Source of the DNA: Dryas octopetala | Lineage: Eukaryota > Streptophyta > Magnoliopsida > Rosales > Rosaceae | DNA length: 64,000 bases | Assembly (NCBI GenBank): GCA_963921425.1 | Contig: OY992832.1 | Span: 23,782,835-23,846,834 of the forward strand | Direction: 5' to 3' | In this document: positions 11,533-24,005 of the stretch, one piece after another | How positions within the stretch are numbered: the first letter of the stretch is position 1 | Layout: every line of letters starts with the position of its first letter | Notes under the pieces: generated by a model | Seen by the model: only the letters and a program-made list of their open reading frames with translations | Databases searched by the model: none | Told to the model about the DNA's origin: nothing | Position numbers and translations under genes: made by a program

Positions 11533-14171
11533 TGTAACGCCCCAAAAATGGAAACGACACAGCGGCACCCGTCTTAAAGATCCCGAGACTATAACACCCC
11601 TTACCCCGAGTATTATATTCCCAAGCTCTCTAAAACGAGTTAAGCCCTTTTTATTGAAAAATTTGAATTGGATCAGAGTATTAAAAATGCAACGGAAGAA
11701 ATTACTGAATATACCTCATATTATGAATAATAATAAATAGTACCAACCCGTGAGAGTTATATGTTTCAAATACATTAACCCTAGTGTTATATAGTAAAGC
11801 AGTAAATAAAAAAAAAAGTAAATAAACAAATATGCCAGGATAGTCCAACCCACGCCAGAGTGATTCAGTCTTCAACAAAGTGGTGCAACAAATTGGACTC
11901 ATGGGTAGCCAATGGGAGATGCCACCTACGAGCATGAAAGAGAAACACCACCACGGATCCAAAGAAATGATCTACACCAGATAGCAAGGCTGAAACTGAC
12001 AAGCTGCAAGTGCCACACCCAACCTCAGTCCTAGTCACCAATAACTGGATTATCTGCACTAACAAGAGTACAGTAGGAGGTAAGCGTCACATACGTTTAT
12101 CGCTTCCCCTCGGGGGACCCTCGGGGGAAATCCTGGTTAGGTTTGAAACAATATTTCAAAATATAGGATTTCAATGGAAACAATTAAAAACAATGTACAC
12201 CCAAAAACAGGATATAAATACCAATAATATTGTAACCAATGTCAGTAATGATAATAATAAAGATAAGGATGCCAATAATCAGTGAGTAAAGCCTTTGCAT
12301 GCTCATACAGTTTTTTCAGTGAAAATTCTTCTCGTCGCATGACATAGTTCAAAAATATACCTGTAACCGATCACATACAGGCCAATCCCTAGTATCGAAA
12401 ATTCAATCATCACCTCGATATTATGGTGATAGTATCCATTTACCTGGTAATACCACATTGGTTAACCTCCCCAGAAGAACATTCGACTAACCAGTCCGTA
12501 CTTACCCCTCCGGAGGTTAGGGGATCAAAACCCAAGGTCAGGACACGTGCCCATTATTCTCAGGTCGTCCAAGGTGTCACACAGAGAAAATCACACAAAT
12601 ATGCCATACAAAAACCATGCACATTCTATGTGAAAGATATTCCATATATATATATATATATATATGTTGTACGAAAATAGGCAGGAAATCCAATAACGGG
12701 GATATGGTACCTTCCCCCTACCTGTTTTTACCAAAGTGTGTCTTTTGCCTGATCCATTTCCTATGTCTAGGTCTCACTTGTACTTGTTGGGAAACTGAAG
12801 ATCCGAATCTGACAACAACTATTAGAAACGTACTAAACATACTCTCAACCTTGTCTGTTAAGACCAGATAAAATCAAGAGGTTTGGCACTAGCGTAACTG
12901 CTAGGTTGACCATATATGAACCTTACAACGTTACCAAGTCAGTATGGGGAAATTGAGGGAGCTCTTACTCAGCACCCAATGCTTGTATGCTCGTGGATTG
13001 ATCTTAGTCATCATATTGTTTGGTTACCGCTGATATGACTTCAATAAATATTAAGTTCAGTTTATAACAACATTTAAACAACGTTTCGTTTATAACCACA
13101 ACTTAAATAACAGCATATTAAATAAGCTGGGTTAAGAGTATACATGTTGAAAACCTTCCACGGGTAAAGTCTCGGTACTACTAGACTTGCTAAGTAACAA
13201 GATTAAAAGAGTCTAATTAAAAAAATGATTAATCTTACAAAATTTCAGCAGAACTTCGACAGGGATCAATAAATTATATATGGAACTCAGAAATGACTTT
13301 ATTAAAACTTCAACAAAACCTAGCCTTCACACTACTATAACTAAAGAGCTCATCGCCACAATCGCGTAGACAAAATCGGATCATCAATCGGAACTCTAGA
13401 ACTTAAGATAAATGAAAAATAAATTTGGAGGAAAAAGAAGGAAGAGAGAGAAATAGTGACTTGGGAAACGTGCCAATTTTGAATATGTGAATAACAAGAG
13501 CCGCCCGTCACTATTTATAGAAGGAAAAATGAGTCAACTCGGGTTGACTCAATCTGAGTTGACCGAGTTCACCAAGTTGACTGAATTGACTCAAGTCAAT
13601 CGTCACAAGGTGGCGGCTTGTGGTGCTGCCACGTGGTAGCTGGCTGGTGTGTTGGAAAAAGCCCAGTCACATGATATGCATGTGCATGCATCGATCAGCG
13701 GCCCAGATTGTGCCACGTGGCTCGATTTGGTAATTTCTAATTTAATTTAAATTCTACCAACTTCAAAAATTAATTAAAAATAGTTCGGGACTCAGAAAAA
13801 TACTCCAAAAAATACTACGAACTCGTATCGACTAGTACTATTTAACTATGAGGTCAAATTACCAATTTGTTCTTGGAAAGATTTCAGAAAATTCAAGCTC
13901 TACAAACTAAGATAAAATGCTTTAAAGAAAACTTGAGAAATTCATAAAATAATCTCCCGAGCTCGGAATAATATGAGACTTACACCGTTGGGTTTGTGGG
14001 TAAAAGTAATACTTTAACAAGGTCTAACTTGAGTCAAAACCCTAGACAAAGTTGGTCAAACTTTTAAAGGTCAAGGTGGAAAAATAAGATTTTTCGTCAA
14101 ACAATTTCTAGAAAAATTCTAGAAATTAAGGAAAAATTCCAAAATAAATTTGTAAAATTTCGTGCCTCACA
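11533..14171 (-). mobile_element. Solo LTR of a large LTR retrotransposon, 2639 bp
   Basis: The sequence starts TGTAACGCCCC and ends GTGCCTCACA, so it has TG...CA ends. GACCG is repeated immediately outside both (11528-11532 and 14172-14176), a perfect 5-bp target duplication. No gag or pol lies between, so this is a solo LTR, the product of LTR-LTR recombination. A TATA box on the minus strand (13511-13520) suggests that the element read leftwards. The size fits a long-LTR Gypsy group, but the lineage cannot be set without the internal region. Confidence 0.8.
13511..13520 (-). promoter_or_regulatory. TATA box of the solo LTR
   Basis: CTATAAATAG on the minus strand, followed by a pyrimidine-rich initiator-like stretch (about 13460-13435). 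It gives the probable transcription direction of the LTR. Confidence 0.5.
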
Positions 14172-15093
14172 GACCGGCTCCACACTGGTGCCCTCTTACC
14201 CTCCGAAGGTTTTTCTCGTGTTTACAGGACTGCTGTTTTCTAAATTTAGCTACTCGGAGAGTTTGTGTTACAACAAATTTGTCATTTATTTGGCCATGCA
14301 ACTTGGCCAATTTTACAAACACTTTCATTTTCATACTTGTCTTCTTCTCTATTTATCAAACAAATGTTTTTCCAAGTTCCATATAACTCATTCCCATGTC
14401 ACGTGGCAAGCTTTCTCATTCACCAAGTTTCACATTTTGCTTATCCATTTGAAAAATCAAAGTCTTTCTAGCTAGTATCTTCAGAATGACATGCATTAAC
14501 CATTTTCTTTCAGGATAATTATTAGCGGAATGATTGTAGAAGTTTTCTTCTACAGGATGTCAGTTGTGACCTACCTATTCTTTGGGTGCATCCCATGAGC
14601 TTAGGAATCTGTTAGTCATGGGTTAGTGTTGAACCCGAAATTTCTCAAAAAGAAATTTAGTCAACAATAATTAAAATTGATGCATGAACGTCTAACGTGG
14701 AGCAAATTAAGCAACTGAACTTTCTTGTTTATCTCGTCAAAGCTTATTCTCCTAAAAAAAGGGTTGGTTTCCAGCAAAAAAACTATCTTATGCCAAAGTC
14801 AGAGAAAGGAAACTCTCAAGTTGGTAAAAAAATGATTTTTCATGTACCTCACACCAATGATTTCTCTAGGATTTATAGAGACTTTTCTCATTAATATAAA
14901 TCTCCGGATTTCATCCGTTATTCTTGCCTTTAAGAGATCATGTGATTGATTGGAGAAAATCATGGGATTCTCCCCATCAATGATTTGGTCGTTGGCTTGG
15001 TGAAAATGTGAGGAATTAATTCTCACGTTTTCCTCCCCATTATCTCTTTAATTCCTTGAGATAATGCTCAATTAAATATCATCATTAATATTA

Positions 15094-16222
15094 GGCTTAA
15101 TTATCGATTTACTACTCAAAATTATAACTCATCCCCACATTGCCATCTGAAAGTTTTTTGTCCCAGATTACCACAGGTAACTTACATCCATGTCCCATTT
15201 TACCTTCTTCCGTCAACAATTCCATTAAAAAAGATGACCTGGCCGTTAATGCTGACGTGGCGCGCTGGATGTGTGCCACGTGTCACATCTTTTCTTGTAT
15301 TTTCTATTTTTTGTATTTTCCTATTTTTATAAATTTTGAAAATTAATTAAACATAACTCCGAACTTAGAAAAATACACAGAAAATTTTTATGGACTCATC
15401 TTGACTAGTACTAATTTTCTATGGGGTCAAAATACCAATTTTCCCTCTAAAAATTTCCTGAAAATTTGGGAAGTCCAAATTTATTTCTAAAAAATGAAAA
15501 TACTCTACACTCTTTGGAAATTCATAGGATAATCTCCCGAACTCCAAAAAATATGAGGTCTATACCGTTAGTCTTCTAAAAACTAACAATACATTTCTCG
15601 TGAACACTTACTACCAAAAAGACCTCTCAGTCTTAGAGGAAAATAAATTTCCCTATAAAATAAATTCTAAAAAAATTCTAGAATTTCTGTAAAGTCTCGA
15701 AATAATTCTCTAAAACAAACTTTTGGTAATTTCTAAAATATTTTTGAGAATTCATCCGAGAGTTTACGAAAATTCTAGAATTTTTCTAGAATTTATTTAA
15801 TAAAGGGAAATTTATTTTAATTTTTTAGAAATAAATTTGGACTTTCCAATTTTTTTGGAAATTTTTAGAGGGTAAATTGGTAATTTAACCATATAATAAA
15901 TTAGTACTAGTCAAGACGAGTATGTATGAATTTTTCGTGTATTTTTCTGAGTTCGGAACTATTTTTAATTAATTTCCAAAGTTTATTAAAATAGAAAAAT
16001 AAAAAAATTCAAAAATAAAAGCAAAGATGTGACACATGGTGCACATCCAGTGCGCCACGTCAGCATTAATTGCCACGTCAGCATTTTTAATGAAATTGTT
16101 GACGGAACAAGGTAAAATGGGACACGTACGTAAGTTACAGGTAATAATCTGGGACAAAAAATCTTTTCGGTGGCAATATGAGAATGAGTTACAATTTTGG
16201 GTGGTAAATCGATAATTAAGCC
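15094..16222. mobile_element. Hairpin (fold-back) Mutator-type element with 9-bp duplication
   Basis: Two arms of roughly 400 bp (15094-about 15500 and about 15815-16222) are inverted copies starting GGCTTAATTATCGATTTAC. TTAATATTA directly flanks both ends (15085-15093 and 16223-16231), the 9-bp duplication characteristic of Mutator-like elements. A looser inverted repeat with AATTCTAGAATTT fills the centre. No transposase is present. Short open frames on the two arms encode mirror-image versions of the same peptide and are a by-product of the arms. Confidence 0.85.
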
Positions 16223-16231
16223 TTAATATTA

Positions 16232-18130
16232 TAATAAATATGAAGATAAGGAATCCTAATCAACTTATGCCTATAAATTGATAATTACGATATTGTAATT
16301 AAAATTAAAATTAACAAATCACTTTTTTTACTGGGTCTCCAATATTTGTAGCAAATAGGAAATCGTCACATGTCTTGGTGATTCTTGCTCCAACAGATGC
16401 CCCATTTTCTTTTCCGTATGACGTTCAAACTCTTTGAGTTAGAAGGAAAATGAAACTATTTCTCGAGTTATTTGCATTGAAGTAGGATTCCCAATTTTCA
16501 GGGTCTTTGTCGTTTGGTTTTTTAAATTGACCTTGAGGCACCTGGGTTTCACACACTGATGCGTGACATCTGCTAGTTGTGTCGTAGGTTTCCCTTGTCA
16601 TTTTTTCTACTATTTTCTTTCCTCGAAGATGGTGCGAGTGAACCTTGAGGATCGAGTTCGAGGGCTCAAAGCTTCTTTTGGTGGAGTCTCTGGGAGGTTT
16701 ACGCTGCTAGAAGTGGAGAAAAGTGCCTTTGTTGGACATCTTCTATCTTCTTGAGATCGATGTCTCGAGCTCGAGCTCGAGCTCGAGTCCGAGTTGGAGC
16801 TTATGATGTATGAAGGTGTCGACATAGATTTAACAAATAATGACACCATTTCTGATCCTTTGGCCTTAAAGGAGTCCGAGATTGTTTCTCCCGAACACGA
16901 GGTCGCGGCCGTAGTCAATGATGGAGCAATGGCTGACGCCTCGACCTTTGATGATGGCCCGTTGGAATCTTGGTCATCTTCATGCCTTCAGGATTTTTAG
17001 GTTTCTTGTCTCATCCTTTAGTATGGGATGCTTAGTTTGACTAAAAAATCTCTGTAGTCTTTGGGATTTTAGTTTTATCCTGTATTTCCTTTCAAATTTT
17101 GAATAAATCTATTGATTACTTTATCTTTCAAGTCTTTAGAGATGGATAAAACAGCTTTCCCCCTACGAATTTAAAATTAGGTGGGTTTAAGGGTTTATGA
17201 ATACCTGGTTTAACAACTATATTCACATCAGAGTTTTGTTTCTTGGAATATCATGAGGGGAATTCGTAGATTATGGTCGGGTTTGTGCGTGCATCCTCTT
17301 CCTTGCAAAAGGAGGGGTTTTGAAAAACCATAAACTGGCTGGCGGACGTCCTATTTTTAAAGATCGACATCTTATTATGAGGATTGTGGTTTCGAGCTTG
17401 CTTCTGAGAACCTTTTTTTTTTTTTTTTTCTTAATAGTTGATTCTGTTCCAAGAGATATTTTGTCGAGCTCCAGGAAATGCTCTACTCAAGAAAATGCCC
17501 CTACTCCGACTTTGGAATAATGTTATCTTACTGCTTGCATGAAGCTCACGGTGGTGCAAGCCGAGGTCGAGCGCTCGAGGACCGAGTTGAATAAAGCTTG
17601 TTGATCCCTGGGCTCTGCCTATATTATGGTTTACCTTGATGGTTTTATTCATGGGCCGAGTTTCAATCGCGCCAAGTCTCGAATACTCTTCCTGGATCTT
17701 AATATAATGAATTAGATCTCGAAGTTGTTCTCTTTGAATTACTCACTTTTCCAGTATTTTCTTTTCAGAATATTATTCTGTAATAAGTTGGTTATCAATA
17801 AATATTGATCGGAATTTCTTTTCGAATGTAGGCCTTGCATTGAGTTTGTTTGATGCTTGAGCACATATTCCTTTGAATTTTTTCCCAAGTATTTTGCGTG
17901 TTTGCAGGTCGCTCCCGAGTTTTTTCCTCGAGGTTTTCTTTATGCATGTTTTCTCTTGATTTTTGGCGATTTTCATGTACTTTTAGTGCCTCGAATTGTC
18001 AAGGTCTTGAGATTGAGTGTTAATTTAAAAGGATATTTGCAATGATTTCTTTATAAAATTATTACTAAAGGAAATGGAAAATAAGAAATTAACACGCTTG
18101 GAATGACATTGCATAAAAATGTATCAAATA
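16232..18130. other. Decayed transposon-derived sequence, no intact gene
   Basis: Short plus-strand frames near 16629-16750 and 17540-17600 (coiled-coil-like TVVQAEVERSRTELNKA) look like retroelement gag scraps but are full of stops. A (GAGCTC)n run lies at 16765-16788. Relation to the Gypsy pol remnant at 18140-19800 is unproven. Confidence 0.35.
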
Positions 18131-18139
18131 ACTAACCTC

Positions 18140-19800
18140 ACGGAAGGTGGGATCCATCATGCCCTATTTCTATTGTTTCCAAGCTTTCAGCAATGCTTAG
18201 GGAGATGAGTTGCTCAACTGGCATAGAGCGGACACATTTTGAGTTTAGAAAGGCCAAGTTGGCTAATCGGTTGGCGTCGCCATTTTATTCTCAAGGAATT
18301 TGGTTGAAAGTGATGCTTTCGAAATAACTAGCCAGTTGTTTCACCAATTTTTTGATATGCTCCCATTCTATCATCCTTAGTCGAGTATTCTCCGTTAACT
18401 TGGTTGATTACAAGTTGAGAATCGATGAATACTTGGAGATTTCAAGATCGAATTAGCTTTGCGATGTGGAGTCCGTTAACGATGGCCTCATACTCAGCTA
18501 CGTTGTTGGAGGCTGGAAAATCCAAACGAAGGGCGTATTCTAACTCAAGTTTGTCGAGTGTTCGAATGATTATTTCGGCTCATGCTCCTTATATATTCGA
18601 GGATCCGTCCACGTAGAGCTCCCAAAGGGGTTCACTTTCTTTGACCTCGATTTTTTGCTTTGTGACGTTGCCACCGTAAACTTCGACGAAGAAATCGGCC
18701 ACCACTTGGCCTTTGAGGGAAGTGTGAGGTTTACATTAAATGTCAAATTCTCCTAATTCAATCGCTCATTTAATCATTCTTCTTGACACGTCTGAGTTAG
18801 TCAAGATTGCCCTGATGGGTTGATTGGTCAGTACCACAATAGGATGAGCTTTAAAGTAGTGTCTCAGCTTCCTTTTTTCCGTGACCAAGGAGAGTAGTAC
18901 TTTCTCGGAGATGGTGTACTTGTCTCAGCGTTAACAAGACTCTTGCTGACATAGAATATGGGTTGTTGTCGAGAGTTTTCATCCCTGAAAAGGTTTTTAC
19001 TGATGGCTATTTCCGACACTGCCAAGTATAAGTATAGAGGTTCGTTAGGTCTCGGGACTCCCAAGATTGAGACTGGTGGAGTGAACATGTGGGTCTTCAA
19101 TTCTCGAAAGCTTCTTTTTGCTCTTGCCCCTATACCTCGCTCTTCTTAGCTTTGATTGCCTGAAAGAAGGGTTTGCATCTATCGGTGAGTCTTGAGATGA
19201 AACGACAGAGTGCAATGATTCTCCCACTTAGCACTTGTACATCTCTTTGAGCTTTAGTTCATGCATGTTTTTTAAGGCTTCGACCTTAATAGGGTCAGGT
19301 TCAATTCCCTGTCAATTTACAATGTGCCCGAGAAATTGTCCTAATGATACTCCAAAGATGCATTTGGTCGGGTTGAACCACATTTTTTACCTCCTGAGGA
19401 TCTTGAAAGCTTCGTCGAGATGTTCAAGGTGGTCTTGTCTTCTCTCACTTTTTACTACCGTGTCATCGATGTAAACCTCCATTGTCTTGCCGATTTTTTC
19501 TTTGAACATTTGATTCACAAGTCTTTGATATGTTAAGCATGTGTTCTTGAGACCGAATGACATTACTGTGTAACAATAAAGCCCTCGTTCTAAGGTGAAA
19601 GAAGTCTTGTCTTGATCTTCGGCTGCCATTGGTATTTGCTTATATCCCGAGCAGGCATCAAGAAAAGTGAGCAACTCATGCCTGGCGGTATTTGTTCTAT
19701 TTTTGACAATGGATAGCAATCCTTTGGGCAGCTGTTGGTGGTGTACGAGCAGCGGTGGTTCTACCACATTCACATCGAATATGCTTGACGGTGGGATGCG
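18140..19800 (-). pseudogene. Degenerate Ty3/Gypsy pol: reverse transcriptase and RNase H
   Basis: Minus strand, in order: reverse transcriptase with FLDACSGYKQI, a TSFTLERGLYCYTVMSFGL stretch and the catalytic YIDD box (about 19460); the connection with GVSLGQFLGHIVN (about 19350); the RT-linked RNase H with LYLYLAVSE and IFYVSKSLVNAET (19050-18900); and a second RNase H with LYVDGSS (about 18615) and VFIDSQLVINQVNGEYSTKD (about 18450-18390). The parts are spread over several frames with stops. Protease, gag and integrase were not found next to it and no flanking LTRs were recognised. It is an old fragment of a retroelement polyprotein that would copy element RNA into DNA, and it is non-functional now. 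Confidence 0.85.
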
Positions 19801-20249
19801 CGGTGGGTCTGGGAAGGAAGAATGAGAGAACTAGGGAAAATGAAGGTAAGTGAAGCTGTTTAATGACTCGTCCATAAAGTAGATTGGGCTATTTATTGCA
19901 AGGGTAAATTCAACATTTCACAGGTAAAAAGGTTAGAACTGTAATTTTTTAGGGGAAGGGTCAAAAAGCTTTTTGCATATTAGAAAGAGTTATTGAATGA
20001 AATTACCTAGTAATCTTGGGAGAGGGATTGACTTTTCCTCAGTAACAAAGATAATTATTAATAATACTTGTCTCGAGCTCTTGTTAGAGGAGTTCTTCCA
20101 ATCCCTTATCACAAAAGTATATTCTTTTTTATTTTTTATTCAATATATGAATTGATTTTTTATTTGTTTTTAAATGAAACGATTAAAAAAGATATGGAGG
20201 TCCTCCGAGTTGGATGCAAAGTATTGATGTAATTCATTACGGACAATAC
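19801..20249. other. Intergenic, no gene seen
   Basis: AT-rich spacer between the Gypsy remnant and a MITE. No coding signal was recognised. Confidence 0.4.
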
Positions 20250-20658
20250 TTGGATCACCCCCGGGCTGATCTCCATAGACACCAACCCTCCAAAAAATGC
20301 TTGTTCGGCAATGCAAACTTAGGATTAGAACTGTTCATTTTTTAGATTATCTATTAAAGATCATTTTTGTAAAAAATCAACTCAATCGGAAATCGTTTGG
20401 TTATATAACTGTTATCGAATAAATATAATAAATAAATAATTTGTATTTAAAGAGTGATTTTTTGACCAAACTATCCATTTATTACATTTATTTGATAATA
20501 GTTATAAAACCAAACGATTTCTAATTGAGTGAATTTTTTACAGAGATGATCTATATAATAAGTGATTTAAAAAATGAACAATTTTGATCATAAACCTGCA
20601 CCCTATACTGCGAACAAGCATTTTTGGAAGTGACTTGCAGGGTACTGGGGTGCCCCAA
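20250..20658. repeat. MITE-like inverted repeat upstream of EIL1
   Basis: The outer ends TTGGATCACCCC and TTGGGGCACCCC (reverse complement of the right end) face each other. Inside, TCCAAAAAATGCTTGTTCG (20289) pairs with CGAACAAGCATTTTTGGA (ends 20628), and the arms extend to the centre near 20420-20470. No clear target duplication was found, so the superfamily is open. It ends about 350 bp upstream of the EIL1 TATA box. Confidence 0.65.
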
Positions 20659-21009
20659 GCACTGCCCATTCATTACCAGAGCTTATCTAACTTTGTTGTG
20701 GTAAAAGAGGCAATGGTGGGCAAATAATTGCGTCCACAGTACACACCAATAAAGGGCATTGAGTGAAAAGCAAGGAGTTGAGGAGACACAAACACGTTGG
20801 CAACGCTGGTTGTGTCTTAAATATGCTGTGAAAACTGATAGGATTGGATTAACCTGGCCTCACTTACAACCTCACCCTCGTGTATATATATTTGACTCAT
20901 CACAACCTTCAACTTTGTCCCTGTTGATACAAGTCTCCTCAAGTTTGGGTTTACCCCACCAATACCGACCACTTTCACATTCACCAAGGACCGCCCACAG
21001 TCCACCCCA

Positions 21010-21017
21010 TTATATAT
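21010..21017 (+). promoter_or_regulatory. EIL1 core promoter (TATA box)
   Basis: ATTATATATC lies about 40-60 bp before a pyrimidine-rich leader (CTCTCTCTGACTCTCTGACT, 21081-21120) and about 190 bp before the 5'-UTR splice donor. The start site is inferred near 21045-21060. Confidence 0.45.
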
Positions 21018-21200
21018 CTCTACATAAACAAAACAAAATATATTATTACCCTGGCCCAGGGATAACGCTTCTAAGTTCTATCTATCTCCCTTTCTCTCTC
21101 TCTGACTCTCTGACTCTCTGAAAAACTTCATCCCTCAATATTGACTTGGAGCCAATAGAGGAGAAGAACAACAACAACACCCTTATCTCAATTCCTTTAG

Positions 21201-22030
21201 GTATGCTCACCAAAACTCTTCTCTCCCCATCTCTTTTAATTTTCCCTTTTTCTTAAATCTTTCTTAAATCATTTCATTTAAGCTGATTCTTCATAAATCT
21301 GTGTTTTTTATTTCCTGTGTTTTTTTTTCTTTCTGTTTTGCCTTTTTCATTTCCCAGATCGATCTGTGAAAGCTTTTTAACTATCATGGGTTTTTGTTGA
21401 TTCAGCATGAGTTTCTGTTCTGTATGCTTTTTGTGTCGGTTACTTGAGAAAATTGAGTCCAAACCGACTTGGGTACTTTTTGTGTTGCCAATTTTCCATG
21501 AAATTCGGTAGCTTTTTTCTTTTCTGATGAGACCCAGTTTGTCTTTCTCCAGCTGTTGTCAGATGAGATCTGAGTCTTTGAGTTCTATGAGATCTAAAAC
21601 CTGACTGTTTATTTGGCTCTTCCTTTTTGGGAATAATTCAGTTTTCTTCTGAAAACGTGTTATGTTATATATTTACTGTCTTTAGTGTTCAATTTCGTAT
21701 GTGGGATATGCTGATCCGTTTGTTTTTGTGTCAAATCATTGTGTAAGTGATAGAAAAGTTGTTCTATGTGGAGTATGAAACTGATTTGTTTATAGGATAG
21801 AGAATATATCTTCTTTTTGGTCTGTTCTATAAAAAAGATTGAAAATTGAAAGCATCTTTTGGTGAAGATTAAAAATTAGTGGCTTTCAGATGCTGCTGCT
21901 CTCTGATTTTGTAGTAAATGAACATATAGATTTGCTATACTGATTAGATGCTCTAATTTCCTTTAAAAAATAATTAGAATTTTAATTGCTTTTTCCCTTT
22001 TGTCTATTTGCTATTGTGACAGTTTTACAG
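21201..22030 (+). other. Intron in the EIL1 5' UTR
   Basis: Donor TTTAG|GTATGC at 21200/21201 and acceptor TTTTACAG at 22030 bound an 830-bp T-rich interval. EIN3/EIL genes characteristically carry an intron in the leader and none in the coding region. No ATG occurs in the inferred leader exons before 22161. Confidence 0.65.
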
Positions 22031-22160
22031 GTGAAAAAACATTGCAATCGAGTTATTTCCAAGTTATATCTGTGTACTTTGAGATTGAAGCTAGATCCTA
22101 GAATTGCCGCTTGAAATTCTTGTGAATTGTCGAGTTTGTTTGGTGGTTTTCATTTGGGAA

Positions 22161-24005
22161 ATGATGATGATGTTCGATGAGATGGGATTTTGTGGTGATC
22201 TGGATTTCATATCTGCGGCTCCTGGGGGAGGAGATGTGGCCATCCCGCAGGCTGATACAGAGGCCACTGTGGAGGACGATTATACAGATGAAGAGATGGA
22301 TGTAGATGAGCTTGAGAGAAGGATGTGGAGGGATAAAATGCGTCTCAAAAGACTCAAAGAACAGACTAAGGGTAAGGAAGGAACTGTCACAGCAAAGCAG
22401 AGGCAGTCTCAAGAGCAGGCAAGAAGGAAGAAGATGTCGAGGGCCCAAGATGGGATTTTGAAGTACATGTTGAAGATGATGGAAGTTTGTAAAGCTCAAG
22501 GCTTTGTCTATGGTATTATTCCAGAGAAAGGAAAACCAGTTACTGGGGCATCAGACAATCTTCGTGAATGGTGGAAGGATAAGGTCAGGTTTGATCGAAA
22601 TGGACCAGCTGCTATAGCCAAGTACCAAGCTGATAATTCAGTTCCTGGCAGGAACGATGGGTGCAACCCAATTGGTCCAACCCCACACACCTTGCAAGAG
22701 CTTCAAGACACCACTCTTGGTTCTCTCTTATCAGCTCTCATGCAGCATTGTGATCCTCCTCAGAGACGGTTTCCTCTAGAGAAAGGTGTTCCGCCACCAT
22801 GGTGGCCCACTGGAAACGAAGAATGGTGGCCTCAACTGGGTTTGCCTAACGAACAGGGGCCTCCGCCTTACAAGAAGCCACATGACTTGAAAAAGGCATG
22901 GAAGGTGGGTGTTCTCACTGCAGTTATTAAGCACATGTCCCCTGATATTGCCAAGATCCGTAAGCTTGTGAGGCAATCTAAATGCTTGCAAGACAAGATG
23001 ACAGCCAAGGAGAGTTCTACCTGGCTTGCCATCATCAACCAAGAGGAGGCCTTGGCTCGAGAGCTTTACCCCAATTCCTGCCCCCCTCTGTCTTCAGCTG
23101 GAGGGAGCGGATCTCTGGTCATTAATGATTGCAGTGAGTATGATGTTGAAGGGGTTGAAGATGAGCCGAACTTTGACGTGCAAGAGTGTAAGCCTGAGAA
23201 TCTTCATTCGTCCAATTTTGGGGTGGATATAATGAGGGAAAGGGTTCAAGTCCACCCTCCTTATCCAGTTAAAGGAGAAGTTGTCACCAACTTAGATTTC
23301 ATGAGGAAAAGGAAGCCTTCAAGCGATTTAAACATGATGATGGATCAAAAGATCTACACCTGTGAGTTCCTTCAGTGTCCTTACAGCGAATTCCGTCTTG
23401 GGTTTCATGACAGGACTTCCAGGGACAATCATCAATTGACTTGTCCGTATAGTAACAGGTCTTCAGAGTTTGGGGCATCTAATTTTCATGTTAATGAGGT
23501 TAAACCAGTTATCTTCCCCCAATCCTTTGTCCAAAACAAGCCAGCTGCTCCTTCCGCTAAATCAGTCCCACCTTCCTTTGATCTATCAGGTGTAGGAGTT
23601 CCAGAAGATGGGCAAAAAATGATTGGTGACCTCATGTCATTCTATGATACTAATGTTCAAGGCAACAAGAACATAAATATCAACAATGTTGTCACAGAAG
23701 GTCAGAATCTTCCTCAGCTTAAAGTTCAACATCAACAGGATGAGTTCTTCCGTGGCCAAGGGGTTGGGTTGGATGGGAATTTCTTTGAACAATCCAACAT
23801 CTCCAGTAACCACCAGGTGTTTCCTCAAGCAGAAGGTCAATTCGACCGTTTTAAGGTTATGAATTCTCCATTTGAGACCAACCATAGCAATAACTTCCCC
23901 ATGATGTTTGCGTCTCCGTTTGACTTGGCCTCTTTTGACTATAAAGAAGAATTATCAGGAATAGCAATGGAGAAGCAGCCGAATGCCTCAATCTGGTACC
24001 AGTGA
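22161..24005 (+). CDS. EIL1: EIN3/EIL1-type ethylene-response transcription factor
   Basis: Nuclear master regulator of ethylene signalling. Family members bind promoters such as ERF1 and are degraded through SCF-EBF1/2 when ethylene is absent. The 614-residue protein fits the family (EIN3 is 628). The frame stays open to 22104 but only from a non-ATG codon, so the ATG run at 22161 ([16 protein letters not shown]) is the start. Visible parts are an acidic N-terminus ([18 protein letters not shown]), a basic block ([14 protein letters not shown]), the highly conserved DNA-binding core with [17 protein letters not shown], a proline-rich stretch with [39 protein letters not shown], and [10 protein letters not shown] in the middle. 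The C-terminal third is polar and Asn/Gln-rich, as in activation regions. The CDS has no intron, which is normal here. EIL1 is favoured over EIN3 because the neighbours match those of At2g27050; this choice is inference. Confidence 0.96.
   Translation: MMMMFDEMGFCGDLDFISAAPGGGDVAIPQADTEATVEDDYTDEEMDVDELERRMWRDKMRLKRLKEQTKGKEGTVTAKQRQSQEQARRKKMSRAQDGILKYMLKMMEVCKAQGFVYGIIPEKGKPVTGASDNLREWWKDKVRFDRNGPAAIAKYQADNSVPGRNDGCNPIGPTPHTLQELQDTTLGSLLSALMQHCDPPQRRFPLEKGVPPPWWPTGNEEWWPQLGLPNEQGPPPYKKPHDLKKAWKVGVLTAVIKHMSPDIAKIRKLVRQSKCLQDKMTAKESSTWLAIINQEEALARELYPNSCPPLSSAGGSGSLVINDCSEYDVEGVEDEPNFDVQECKPENLHSSNFGVDIMRERVQVHPPYPVKGEVVTNLDFMRKRKPSSDLNMMMDQKIYTCEFLQCPYSEFRLGFHDRTSRDNHQLTCPYSNRSSEFGASNFHVNEVKPVIFPQSFVQNKPAAPSAKSVPPSFDLSGVGVPEDGQKMIGDLMSFYDTNVQGNKNININNVVTEGQNLPQLKVQHQQDEFFRGQGVGLDGNFFEQSNISSNHQVFPQAEGQFDRFKVMNSPFETNHSNNFPMMFASPFDLASFDYKEELSGIAMEKQPNASIWYQ

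Larger units (their letters stand above)
11151..15084 (+). mobile_element. Older LTR-retrotransposon-like sequence interrupted by a solo LTR
   Basis: Removing the solo LTR (11533-14171) rejoins a TATA-like stretch (TTTATATATAC, 11461-11471) with ACTGACTTGACCGTCGGAG and then a GGCTCCACACTGG stretch. This resembles the R/U5 part of many plant LTRs. A possible continuation runs to 15084, where the hairpin element has inserted. The outer ends, primer-binding site and any coding region were not found, so the family and true limits are unknown. The CACTA insertion may lie in the same older element. Confidence 0.35.

Noticed and set aside
15140..16157. Two similar short proteins at 15140-15346 (+) and 15969-16157 (-)
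   Set aside because: They are mirror images from the two arms of the hairpin element, not genes.
20759..21121. 120-residue open frame upstream of EIL1
   Set aside because: It overlaps the EIL1 TATA box and leader, has low-complexity composition and shows no domain.
22104..22160. N-terminal extension of the EIL1 frame
   Set aside because: The frame is open, but the first codon is TTG and EIN3/EIL proteins begin at the MMMF stretch, so 22161 is used.
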